The notes beneath the pieces were generated by a model. The model searched no databases. It was not told where the DNA came from and worked only from the letters and a program-made list of their open reading frames with translations. The translations under genes were made by a program, and so were the position numbers. From assembly GCA_022360055.1 (NCBI GenBank), contig JAKSDO010000235.1:1-35398 (forward strand): 35,398 nt of DNA, read 5' to 3'. Shown in pieces: positions 14,874 to 23,555 of this stretch; the stretch's first letter is position 1, and each line of letters opens with the position of its first letter. This DNA comes from Cytophagales bacterium. Lineage in GTDB: Bacteria; Bacteroidota; Bacteroidia; Cytophagales; Cyclobacteriaceae.

Positions 14874-17666
14874 TTATCCGGTATTTCTCAAAGCGCCGGC
14901 GATCGCATTGATCGTAAGCAGCAAACTCAACAGTGTTTCTTCAGCCTTTTGATCCAATTCTTTTTCGGCTCTCCATTTTTTGAGTAAGGAAACTTGTTTT
15001 AAATGTAAGTGATCCAGAATGGAAGCCCTCAATACATTCGAGTAAAAGTGTTGAACTCTCCGTTCTTCAATAGGTTTGCCGAGTATCTTATTCAATGATT
15101 CGCGTGTGCTTATAAGTTCTTCTTTAAATACATTGAAATATTTATCGATCAACACCTTGTCCTCAACCAGCTTTGCGTATTCTTTCATGATCCCGACATC
15201 ACTGGCGGCTAAACTCGTATCGATGTTGGTAAATACGTACCGAATAAAATCGTCGTGTTTTATCGCTTCTTTGAACGATTTAAACTCTTCGGGTTTTTCT
15301 TTTTCAAGCTTTTTCAAAGTGCTTCCCACCCCGAACCAGCTCGTCATGTTATGTCTGGATTGGTTCCAGCTAAACACCCATGGGATGGCTCTCAGATCTT
15401 GAATGGTCGAGCTGCCGGTTCGCCGGGACGGGCGCGAACCAATCCTGCTTGACTCTATGGCGTCAATTGGTGTCGCTTTGCGGAAATACTCAATGAAATG
15501 ATCATCATTTATCAGCTCGGAATACATTTTTTTGCTTTCTCGTGCCAGGTATTCGAGGAGTTCTCCAAACGGGTATTTTGATTTTTTCCTGAAACGATCT
15601 GCGATGGACTTCGCTGTGGTTGATGCAATTAAGAGTTCCAGATTGTAGGCTGCATTAATCTTATTGGCATACTTTTGAGCGATGGTCTCTCCCTGTTCCG
15701 TAATGCGGATATCACCCGATGGAGAATGATGCGGTAAGGCTTTGATAAAATAGTGAATTGGCCCGGCGCCCCGGCTTATGGATCCGCCCTTTCCATGAAA
15801 AAACCGGATTTTTACGCCGTATTTTTCTCCAATTTGCAACAACTTTGTTTGCGCTTTGTGCAAGTGCCATTGACTGGCCAAAATACCGCCATCTTTGTTG
15901 CTGTCGCTGTAACCTACCATGACCTGTTGAATCTTTTGTTTATCGGGATGAAATTGCCTTTGATATTCCAGGCTTCTTTTGGTAAACGGGTGGCTCAGGA
16001 AATTGTCGAGAATTTTAGCAGATCCGTCCAGATCGTCTATGGTTTCGAACAAGGGCACTACCGGGAGTAAGCATATTTGTCCAGATTCGGTCTTCTTAAT
16101 AAGTCCCGCTTCCCTGGCGAGCAGATACACGGTGAGCAAATCGGCGACATTCCTTGTCATGCTGACAATAAGCGATCCCAACCCTTTTATCCCATAGCTG
16201 TGGATGTGCTCGCTAAGCACCTTATAGCAGCTAATGACCGCACTGGCGTTTTCACCCACTTTCATACTGACATGCGAAAAGGGACGGCTCGATGTTAATT
16301 CTTCATTTATAAACTGAAGTTTCTTCTTTTCATCTTTGTTTGTAAATGCGGAAGTGTCGATCGATGCGGCTTGCATAAGTTGCACAAGCGCTTTTTCATG
16401 AAATTGACTATTCTGGCGGACATCAAGATGCGCCAGATGAAAACCAAAAGTTTCCACCAACCGTATTGTTTCATTTACATCGCAGTAGGCAATCGATTTG
16501 GCTCCAAAATCCAGCAAAGCGGTCTGCACGATATGTAGATCATCGATTAATTCATGATCGTACTTGTAGCCTCCCGGATGTTCGTGAAGTGAAGTAGCGT
16601 GACCGCGTTGCGTATCTATGGGGAGCATGCTTATAATTAAGTTTAGATATTGCCTGAATACTTCCCCCTTATTTCTATTGTATGCCTCAAGGCCTCTCGC
16701 TCCGAGTTCTTTAATCATCTGGTCGATACGTTCGCGTAATTTCCAATGACATTCTTTGTAGGTAAACGCAAAGCTCAGCCGCTTGACAAGCTGATTTAGC
16801 TTTCTGTTAATTACGACCAATGCATGCAATCTAAGCAATTGAAGTGTTTGCTTTGTGACCCGATCGGTGACAAACGGATGGCCGTCACGATCGCCTCCAA
16901 CCCAGTTCCCAAAAGAAATTTTAGGCCAGTTTGTTGCACGCTCAATCAATTCCGGATTAAAACCTACATCTTTCCATGCCTGCTTAAACCGGTTATCAAT
17001 AACCGGGATTACTTCAGGGAAAACATTGGTCAGGTAATGCAATATATTTCTCAGTTCGGAAGGGACATCCGGTTTCTCGATAAAAATCTCACCGGTCTTC
17101 CAGATTCGAAACAAGACAAGTTTTATTTCGTCGCGTATTGCTTCCTGTTCTTTTACGGTAAACATTTTATTTTCTCGCTGAACGAGGAGCAAATACAATT
17201 CTCTGTGATGCTCGAGTATTGTTTCTCTTTTGGCTTCGGTGGGGTGGGCGGTCAACACCGGCTCAATCCTAATCTCCGGAAGAATCCTTGCGATCTCCTC
17301 ATCCCTGATGCCTTGTCTCTTCAGCTTTTTCAAATTATCCGCCCATAGCCCGCTGATACCGGTGCCGTGTCCTTTATTTTCACTGGCTCTTCTGGTTTGG
17401 ACCGCTCCATTGATTTCGACCATATTCATCAACTGAAAGATCAGGGAATACAGTTGGATATGTTTTTCGGTAAAGATTTCCGCATCAAATGGTTTTGACG
17501 CACAGATCCAAGGAATTTGTCCTGCAATGTCTTTTTCTCCGTTTTCTTCAAGGACTTCTTTTAAAGCAATCAGTAAGAATTCAAAGTCTTCATACGGTTT
17601 GCCCAATTCCTTCCGTACGAGTTCCAAGGTGTTGATTGATTTGATGGTTTTTTGATCTTCCTTCAT
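14874..17666 (-). CDS. ppc: Phosphoenolpyruvate carboxylase
   Basis: A 930-residue PEP carboxylase: PEP + HCO3- gives oxaloacetate + Pi, an anaplerotic reaction in the cytoplasm. The catalytic histidine lies in VLTAHPTEAKRETILEHHRE. The middle has VMVGYSDSNKDGG and FHGKGGSISRGAGPIH; the usual R-G-G-S is K-G-G-S and the usual R-G-G-G-P is R-G-A-G-P. GSRPSRRTGSSTIQDLRAIP and WFGVGS follow, and the chain ends with the expected R-N-T-G. Length is normal. It lies 59 bases downstream of the TolC gene on the same strand, so read-through from the export cassette is possible, although no functional link is obvious. Confidence 0.96.
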   Translation of the reverse strand: MKEDQKTIKSINTLELVRKELGKPYEDFEFLLIALKEVLEENGEKDIAGQIPWICASKPFDAEIFTEKHIQLYSLIFQLMNMVEINGAVQTRRASENKGHGTGISGLWADNLKKLKRQGIRDEEIARILPEIRIEPVLTAHPTEAKRETILEHHRELYLLLVQRENKMFTVKEQEAIRDEIKLVLFRIWKTGEIFIEKPDVPSELRNILHYLTNVFPEVIPVIDNRFKQAWKDVGFNPELIERATNWPKISFGNWVGGDRDGHPFVTDRVTKQTLQLLRLHALVVINRKLNQLVKRLSFAFTYKECHWKLRERIDQMIKELGARGLEAYNRNKGEVFRQYLNLIISMLPIDTQRGHATSLHEHPGGYKYDHELIDDLHIVQTALLDFGAKSIAYCDVNETIRLVETFGFHLAHLDVRQNSQFHEKALVQLMQAASIDTSAFTNKDEKKKLQFINEELTSSRPFSHVSMKVGENASAVISCYKVLSEHIHSYGIKGLGSLIVSMTRNVADLLTVYLLAREAGLIKKTESGQICLLPVVPLFETIDDLDGSAKILDNFLSHPFTKRSLEYQRQFHPDKQKIQQVMVGYSDSNKDGGILASQWHLHKAQTKLLQIGEKYGVKIRFFHGKGGSISRGAGPIHYFIKALPHHSPSGDIRITEQGETIAQKYANKINAAYNLELLIASTTAKSIADRFRKKSKYPFGELLEYLARESKKMYSELINDDHFIEYFRKATPIDAIESSRIGSRPSRRTGSSTIQDLRAIPWVFSWNQSRHNMTSWFGVGSTLKKLEKEKPEEFKSFKEAIKHDDFIRYVFTNIDTSLAASDVGIMKEYAKLVEDKVLIDKYFNVFKEELISTRESLNKILGKPIEERRVQHFYSNVLRASILDHLHLKQVSLLKKWRAEKELDQKAEETLLSLLLTINAIAGALRNTG

Positions 17667-17725
17667 AATAGGTATTAAATTATGTTTGTTGTTTTTGTTT
17701 ATATGAATTTTTTATTGCTCCCATT

Positions 17726-19144
17726 CTAAGTTGGTATTTCAGCTCCTCCCAGCGCAAATATCAAACCCGCCTGTGCCTTTTGGTATTTCCCGAGAAGCTC
17801 AATGAGTTTTACTTCCGCATTGATCAGGCCTGTTTCCCGGCTGTTCACGATAAATAAGGAGCTTTCCCCCTCTTCGAATTTTCTTTTCTCACCATTAAGT
17901 AATATCTGATAGTTATTTACAGCGTCTTTGAATAATTCGATCTGGTCGAAGAGATTATTGATTTCCATTTCATATGCTTTGATCTTGTTTTTTATGTTAA
18001 GGCTTTCCTGCTGTCGATCCAGGTCTGTCTGATTCATTTTGATTTTAGTCAGTTGCAAATCGCCCCGTCCTTTTCTCAGCAAAATCGGCATGCTAAACTC
18101 GAACCCCCATTTATAATCATTGGTACTGTAGTTTTCAAAAGGATTGCCCGCCACAGGTTGATTGAGCAAATTGTAATTAATATCAAACCGAGGTTTTACC
18201 TTTTCAGCTTTCATTTTTCTTTCAAAATTCAGATTTTCCAGCTTGTTGTAATACAATTGCAACTTGGGATGAGTGCGGTCTATGCCCGATAGGATAGAGG
18301 CTATTAATGCTTCATCGACAGGATTTTCGACGGTGACGTCCTCGTGCTCAATCGGTTTGGAATTATCAGAGAGTTTCAAGGGTTCCAAATCGGGAGACCA
18401 TAAATAATTGCTCGCTTCAAATTTTGCCTGTTGCATTTTTATAGCGGCTTCATTTCTGCTCAATTGCCTGTTCTGGACCAATATGTAAGCCTCTAAGGTG
18501 TCTATGGCCGGAACATCTCCCTGAATGTAACTTTCCTTTACAGCCCGGAGCCTGAATTCCGCCAGAGAAACGGATTCATCGAAAATCTCATAGATGTTCC
18601 AGGCGCTATACCAGTCCCAGTAAGCCTTTGTGGCATCAAATATCAGATTATTTAGCAATAGGATCCGCTCAAGTTCGGTCGCTTTCTCAAATACCTCAGC
18701 TTGTCTTACCGCCTGCCTCCGATCATCAAATAATAATCCCTTTCCCAATGGCACGGCGATGCCGGCATAAGCCAGTCCGTTTGCCGGTAATTGATTTTCC
18801 GGATTTAGAAATACACCGCTGGTATTATCGTATCCGGCCTTCAGCTCCAGTCCAAGAGGAGTTGGCACGGTCAGTGTATTGGAATTTATCTGGTAATAGT
18901 TTTTGCTGTCAAATTGTTTTTGATTGTAGTCAGATTTGATGACAGGATCAAAATTCCCCCTGGCTTTGCGAAGGTTTGCATCTCCGGATTCGATGAGCAA
19001 TTCTGCCTGTTTGCCCGCGGGATGATAGGCCCTGACCATATGCATAAATGCTTCAAAACTGACATACGAGGAGTCCGGTTGCCCAAAGCCATGTTGAGGA
19101 ATTGCCAGGATTGAAACAAATAGTAATCGCATTCCAAATTTCAT
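17726..19144 (-). CDS. TolC-family outer membrane efflux protein
   Basis: 472 residues with a signal peptide (LLFVSILAIPQHGFGQ). The long helical hairpins with two repeated halves are typical of the TolC/OEP fold: YVSFEAFMHMVRAYHPAGKQ near the start, NYLLNQPVAG and FSMPILLRKGRGDLQL in the second half, and a final ELLGKYQKAQAGLIFALG helix. It would form the trimeric outer-membrane exit duct for the HlyD-type adaptor and ABC exporter encoded just upstream. Its ATG overlaps the HlyD stop by 4 bases (ATGA), indicating coupled translation. No lipobox is seen. Confidence 0.9.
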   Translation of the reverse strand: MKFGMRLLFVSILAIPQHGFGQPDSSYVSFEAFMHMVRAYHPAGKQAELLIESGDANLRKARGNFDPVIKSDYNQKQFDSKNYYQINSNTLTVPTPLGLELKAGYDNTSGVFLNPENQLPANGLAYAGIAVPLGKGLLFDDRRQAVRQAEVFEKATELERILLLNNLIFDATKAYWDWYSAWNIYEIFDESVSLAEFRLRAVKESYIQGDVPAIDTLEAYILVQNRQLSRNEAAIKMQQAKFEASNYLWSPDLEPLKLSDNSKPIEHEDVTVENPVDEALIASILSGIDRTHPKLQLYYNKLENLNFERKMKAEKVKPRFDINYNLLNQPVAGNPFENYSTNDYKWGFEFSMPILLRKGRGDLQLTKIKMNQTDLDRQQESLNIKNKIKAYEMEINNLFDQIELFKDAVNNYQILLNGEKRKFEEGESSLFIVNSRETGLINAEVKLIELLGKYQKAQAGLIFALGGAEIPT

Positions 19145-20496
19145 TTTTCAGCTTTGTTTGATGCTACCTGGCTGTCCGTTTGGTAATAATCCGGCGGAAA
19201 TCCATTCAACTGACGCCATAACTCATACCATATCGGCACATCACAGAGCAGGGCAAATCCGTTGGCCCCCGACCCGATCCGTATGGCTTCCGGCCAAGGT
19301 GTATTGGTATCGTCCGGGGCAACCAGGATGCGGTATTTTGAATCCTTGCTTGTGAAATTATCGATGGCCACGATCTTGCCGCCAAAAGTACCATAGGAAA
19401 CATTTGGCCATCCGGAAAATATAATCGCAGGCCATCCGTCAAACATAAAACGAACTTCCTGGCCTTTTTTCAACAATGGTAAATCCATAGGTTTTACGTA
19501 CATTTCTACTGCCAGGTCATATTTGGCTGGCATAATGCTTACGATGGAGGCACCTTCTTTTATCGTTTCACCAATACCCGTTTGAATGGCTTGTGTGATG
19601 TAACCGTTTTGTGGCGCCAAAATATAGTACAAACCAATCCTCACGGAATAATTCATATACTGATTTTGCAGTTTGGTGATCTCTACATTCGCATTGTACG
19701 AATTTGATAATGCCGAGAACCTTTCGGAATTGGCCTTGGCCTGTTTATCCCGGTATTCATTTTTTATGGCAGACAGTTCAAGTTTGGCATTGATAAGTTC
19801 ATTTTTGCTGCTGAGTAATTTGCTTTCGTATCCAATCAATTTTGCCTGGCTTTCCTGCAACTTCAACATTCTGCTCTCCAGGTCGGTAAGAGATTTTAAT
19901 CCTTCGTCATATAGTTCGCGCATACGTTCCTGCTGTCGTTGGGCAATGCTGAAATTTGTTTTGGCCGCTTCAAACTCGATGCTGTCGGCAGTAACTTTGA
20001 GCTTTGACTGGATAAGCTTATTTCGAGCCTGCTCCATTTTGAGTTCCTGCATTTCTTTCAATGCGCCGATTTGATTTTCCAGCGCCTTTACTTTTTCATC
20101 ATAAGATTTCTGAGTGAGCTCTTTGGCCTGGATCTGCTGATTGGTTCGGTCCAGCAGATTGGGATCGAAATAATCATCTTTTATTTCTGAAATATATAAG
20201 ATGGTGTCTCCCTTATGTACGAAGTCACCTTCCTTAACAAACCATTGTTCAATTCTCCCGGCAATGATCGAATGTACTGCCTGAGGCCTCTGGTCGGGCT
20301 TCAAGGTCGTTACATAACCGCGGGCGGTGATATTTTGTGTCCAGGGGATGAACAAGCTTATGACGATCAGAATGAGAAATCCAATGAGTATCCTGGCAAG
20401 CGACCTGCTCGAAGTCTTGCTTTCCACCTTCCCGAATGCTTCGTATTTTTTGGTATCAACCTTATCCGATATACTGTTTCCCGATATATTAAGCAT
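19141..20496 (-). CDS. HlyD-family membrane fusion protein
   Basis: 451 residues. A single N-terminal membrane helix (ILIGFLILIVISLFIPW, about 36-52) anchors it in the inner membrane. The lipoyl half-motif follows (IIAGRIEQWFVKEGDFVHKG). A long alpha-helical coiled-coil spans roughly 120-280 and reaches towards the outer-membrane partner. The return lipoyl/beta-barrel part has YYILAPQNGYITQAIQTGIG and EVRFMFDGWPAIIFSGWP. It should bridge the ABC exporter (3 bases upstream) and the TolC protein (4-base overlap), making a type I-like secretion or efflux apparatus. Confidence 0.92.
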   Translation of the reverse strand: MLNISGNSISDKVDTKKYEAFGKVESKTSSRSLARILIGFLILIVISLFIPWTQNITARGYVTTLKPDQRPQAVHSIIAGRIEQWFVKEGDFVHKGDTILYISEIKDDYFDPNLLDRTNQQIQAKELTQKSYDEKVKALENQIGALKEMQELKMEQARNKLIQSKLKVTADSIEFEAAKTNFSIAQRQQERMRELYDEGLKSLTDLESRMLKLQESQAKLIGYESKLLSSKNELINAKLELSAIKNEYRDKQAKANSERFSALSNSYNANVEITKLQNQYMNYSVRIGLYYILAPQNGYITQAIQTGIGETIKEGASIVSIMPAKYDLAVEMYVKPMDLPLLKKGQEVRFMFDGWPAIIFSGWPNVSYGTFGGKIVAIDNFTSKDSKYRILVAPDDTNTPWPEAIRIGSGANGFALLCDVPIWYELWRQLNGFPPDYYQTDSQVASNKAEK

Positions 20497-20499
20497 GGT

Positions 20500-22221
20500 T
20501 TAAGCTATATTTGACTGGTAAAACGTATCTTTATTCCGAAGATTTTTAAATTTGTCATCATTGATGATTTCTCCCTCTTTCATCAAGATCACTTTATCGC
20601 ATTTGGCTGCGATCTCCGACTGATTGGATATGAGTACCAACGTCCATTGATTTTTCTTATCGACCAGAAAATCCACGATCTTGCCTCCCTCCACAGAATC
20701 CATTCTGCTCAGGTGATCCGTTATCAATAGCAGTTTGGATTGACAGGCAATACCTCTTGCCAAAATGATTTTGGTCTTAATGCTGTCGGGAAGTGTTTTC
20801 CCTTCAGGATCAATTATGGTATTAAAACCATCCTTTAGATTTTGAACAAATTCCGAAAGGAATGTCTTTTCTACAACCTGTAAAACCACCTTCATATCTA
20901 TTCCCGGCCTTCCAAGTGAAATATTCTCGTAAAGCGTTCCCTTAAACAGTTTTTCTTCATGCAGGCTGTCACCAATGTACGTGCGGAGGTTTTCAAGATT
21001 TAAGTTCCCGATAGGGATACCGTTATAGTTTAGGCTGCCATCAAAATTTTCGTATAAACCTGCGATCAATTGCATCAAAGTCGATTTGCCCGAGCCGTTA
21101 TATCCGGAAATGCACACCCGGTCGCCGGGTGCAATATCCAGGTTGATGTTTTTGAGAATTTTCTTTTTACCGTCCGGATATGAAAAGGTCAGGTCTCTGA
21201 TTTTTAAGGACATACCTTTATTCTCGTTTCCATTCTGAAGTTTGAGACCATCGTATCTTTCCAGAGGCAAGTCTGTGACATGCCCCATTTTTTCAAGAGC
21301 GGTTAAGACATCGTATATGGTCTCCATGCCAAGAATGAGCTTCTCCACCGAACTTATGGTCAGTAGTATTACAATTTCAGCAGCGACAAACTGACCGAGA
21401 TTTATTTGCTGATTGACTACAAGCAAGCTGCCCATAATTAACAATCCGGCTGCAATGATGACCTTAAAGCCAACCATGTTGATGTATTGCTTTATCAGCA
21501 CCTTGAAATGGTTCTTTCGCGCATCTACGTAATTTGATACCAGTTCATCGGTCTTTTTCATCGGCAACTCGGTGTCGCCGGCAAGTTTGAAGGTCCCCAT
21601 GTTCCGGCCGACTTCCTCAAGCCAGTGGGCGACCTCATATTTGTATTTTGATTCGGCCAGGGATGTTTTTAGCCCCTGAGGACCCGTAAGTCTGAAAATC
21701 AGGTATACAAACAGGATGAGAATCAGACCAAAAATGATAAAAAACGGATGATAGAAGGACAGCAATATCAATCCGAATATGATTTGAAGTGTGGCCGTCG
21801 AGAAATCGATTAATATTTTGGAAAGTCCCTTTTGAACCGAGAGCGTATCGAAGAAACGGTTTACCAGTTCGGGGACGTAGTATTTATAGACCGATTCCAA
21901 TTTTAACCTTGGAATACGATAGGCAAATTCGAAGGATGCCCTTGTAAAGATTCTTTGTTGCAGTCGTTCTGTGATCGTTAATTGGAACACCTGTAATCCT
22001 CCCGTCATGGCAATGCCGATCATAACGAAAACGACCAGAACTGTCCAGGACGTGGAAATCTGACCGCCGGTTATAAGATTTATGATTGCCTGGATGCCCA
22101 GAGGGAGAGAAAGGTTGATCAATCCATTAAAGATGGCGTACAAATACACGTAAAGGATGTCTTTACTCTCCGGTTGCAGCAGTCGGAAAAACCGGCGCAA
22201 TGGTTGGTTTTTATTTTCCAT
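20500..22221 (-). CDS. ABC exporter (fused permease-ATPase) with degenerate nucleotide-binding domain
   Basis: 573 residues. There are six membrane helices in residues 20-300, with no N-terminal C39 peptidase, followed by an ATPase domain at 335-573. Walker A is intact (GYNGSGKSTL, Lys379), and a Walker B aspartate remains in LLLITDH (Asp502). Other key positions differ from active ABC ATPases: the Q-loop glutamine is His421 (IGDSLHEEKLF), the LSGGQ signature reads LPDSI (477-481), the catalytic glutamate is His503, and the switch histidine is Asn533 (LISNQSE). ATP binding is therefore likely, but hydrolysis may be slow or need a partner. The gene starts 1 base after the TetR stop and leads into HlyD and TolC. 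The cargo is unknown. Confidence 0.9.
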   Translation of the reverse strand: MENKNQPLRRFFRLLQPESKDILYVYLYAIFNGLINLSLPLGIQAIINLITGGQISTSWTVLVVFVMIGIAMTGGLQVFQLTITERLQQRIFTRASFEFAYRIPRLKLESVYKYYVPELVNRFFDTLSVQKGLSKILIDFSTATLQIIFGLILLSFYHPFFIIFGLILILFVYLIFRLTGPQGLKTSLAESKYKYEVAHWLEEVGRNMGTFKLAGDTELPMKKTDELVSNYVDARKNHFKVLIKQYINMVGFKVIIAAGLLIMGSLLVVNQQINLGQFVAAEIVILLTISSVEKLILGMETIYDVLTALEKMGHVTDLPLERYDGLKLQNGNENKGMSLKIRDLTFSYPDGKKKILKNINLDIAPGDRVCISGYNGSGKSTLMQLIAGLYENFDGSLNYNGIPIGNLNLENLRTYIGDSLHEEKLFKGTLYENISLGRPGIDMKVVLQVVEKTFLSEFVQNLKDGFNTIIDPEGKTLPDSIKTKIILARGIACQSKLLLITDHLSRMDSVEGGKIVDFLVDKKNQWTLVLISNQSEIAAKCDKVILMKEGEIINDDKFKNLRNKDTFYQSNIA

Positions 22222-22222
22222 T

Positions 22223-22906
22223 TTACCGGTCGGTCTTAATTGTTTTTAATACCATTTCAACCAAAAAACTCCCTAAATCACTTCCTGTCTTGTCAATATC
22301 CGTGAGCCTGGGGAAATGGTTTGCCAGAAAACGCTGATGATTTGAACTGTCAATTATTATAGATGCCAAGGTATTGGCATACGGATAGTGCGGATTTATT
22401 TCTTTGATGTTTTTAATTAAACGATCATTAATTCGCTTGTAATTCGAGAACAACCCATCTTCGTTTTCAATATCCACCTCTTTGGTTAAAAACGCCTTGT
22501 TTGATTCTTCAATGATTATTTTGTGCAGGGGCTGCAGATTAATATGATCATGTTCAATATTATTTTTAAGCGGATGACAAATGGTTTCGATGGTATTTCC
22601 TAGTTTTTCGACCGGATCTGCAATATTTATTGAGTTGAGTACCATTTCGTATTCCAGCCAGCCCCAGTACCACGAGATCAGGTAAATCAGCAGCTTGTGT
22701 TTATTTTCAAAATATCTGTATATTGTGCTTTCGGTGGTGCTCAATTCAATTGCAAGCTTTTTGAATGTGAATGCCTCCAAACCCATGCTGTGAATCATAT
22801 CGATACTGCGCCGGACAATATTTTTCCCAAGTTCGGAGGATTCCGGATCTTTGAGGTAGATCTTATCATTCACTCTGATCTGTATACTTTTTAATAGTTC
22901 CTGCAT
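22223..22906 (-). CDS. TetR-family transcriptional regulator
   Basis: 227 residues. The N-terminal TetR helix-turn-helix is clear: MIHSMGLEAFTFKKLAIELS followed by TTESTIYRYFENKHKLLIY (about 34-72). The C-terminal ligand/dimerisation domain is specific to this protein. It is the first gene of the minus-strand TetR-ABC-HlyD-TolC row and stops 1 base before the exporter start, so it most likely represses its own export operon and is released by the cargo or a related molecule. Two small dyads lie 68-98 bases upstream. Confidence 0.92.
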   Translation of the reverse strand: MQELLKSIQIRVNDKIYLKDPESSELGKNIVRRSIDMIHSMGLEAFTFKKLAIELSTTESTIYRYFENKHKLLIYLISWYWGWLEYEMVLNSINIADPVEKLGNTIETICHPLKNNIEHDHINLQPLHKIIIEESNKAFLTKEVDIENEDGLFSNYKRINDRLIKNIKEINPHYPYANTLASIIIDSSNHQRFLANHFPRLTDIDKTGSDLGSFLVEMVLKTIKTDR

Positions 22907-23555
22907 AATAATTAATTTTACTGCATTAAACTAAAACACGCGTAAAAGGTTTTAATACTTTAATAAAATGTTGTTATAAGCGCTATAAAAATAGTAATAC
23001 TATTATTATGTTAAGCTTTTACCACAGATACCGCAGCTTTGTTATTCAGAACAGGATATTCACGTACGGTGTTTTATGTATATTTTTCACAAAGATCTTT
23101 TCGGAAAAGGCGTGCTCGAATGCCGTATTTCGGATCGTCCTGCTTCACCGTTCAGAGACTGGTATTTCCCGGTTTCGCTTTACCGGAAGCCGCCTCATTT
23201 GATTAAGAAGACGTATGTTCGCTTGATTGCAGCAACAGGCTCAATCAACGCCTTGAGCCACTTGAATCTTCAAAAAATGCATGAATTCTTCCGGGATCTT
23301 CAATTTTAGCGGTATGCGCATCGTCGCATTCATGCGGAATTTTATATCATCTTGCCGGAACCCGTGAGCGAATTTTAAAAATTCTTATTGATCTTGCTCT
23401 GGCAGCTCACCTTATCAGAAGATTTCCGACGCTCTTTTCCACCCTTTGATACACAAAAGCCAGGATCAATCCGGTTCCTTGGCCTCGTTCGGGCAGACTT
23501 TAGGATTCGACGAGGTGGATGCATATAACCTGACAAGCCGGACGAATTCATAGTC
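22907..23555. other. Spacer with one unassigned open frame
   Basis: About 650 bases between the TetR gene and the Rieske-ThDP gene. A plus-strand frame at 23076-23309 (77 codons, ATG start) encodes a coherent-looking but unrecognised peptide (FRDWYFPVSLYRKPPHL; LIAATGSINALSHLNL). Another plus-strand frame ending at about 23552 contains LASFGQTLGFDEVDAYNLTS. Neither has a visible ribosome binding site or known motif. They may be remnants of decayed genes or chance. Confidence 0.35.
22974..23004. promoter_or_regulatory. Adjacent dyads upstream of the TetR operon (candidate operator)
   Basis: AATAGTAATACTATT (22990-23004) is a perfect inverted repeat with 7-base arms and a 1-base centre. Immediately before it, TTATAAGCGCTATAA (22974-22988) has 5-base arms around a 5-base spacer. 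Both are 15 bases long and lie upstream of the TetR gene, at a distance compatible with its promoter. TetR operators are commonly about this size. Confidence 0.45.

Noticed and set aside
16824-17348. 174-codon plus-strand open frame
   Set aside because: It is antisense to the ppc coding region and has no recognisable domain.
14874-22906. PEP carboxylase as a functional member of the export operon
   Set aside because: It is on the same strand with a 59-base gap, but a metabolic link to efflux is not supported; proximity alone is weak evidence.
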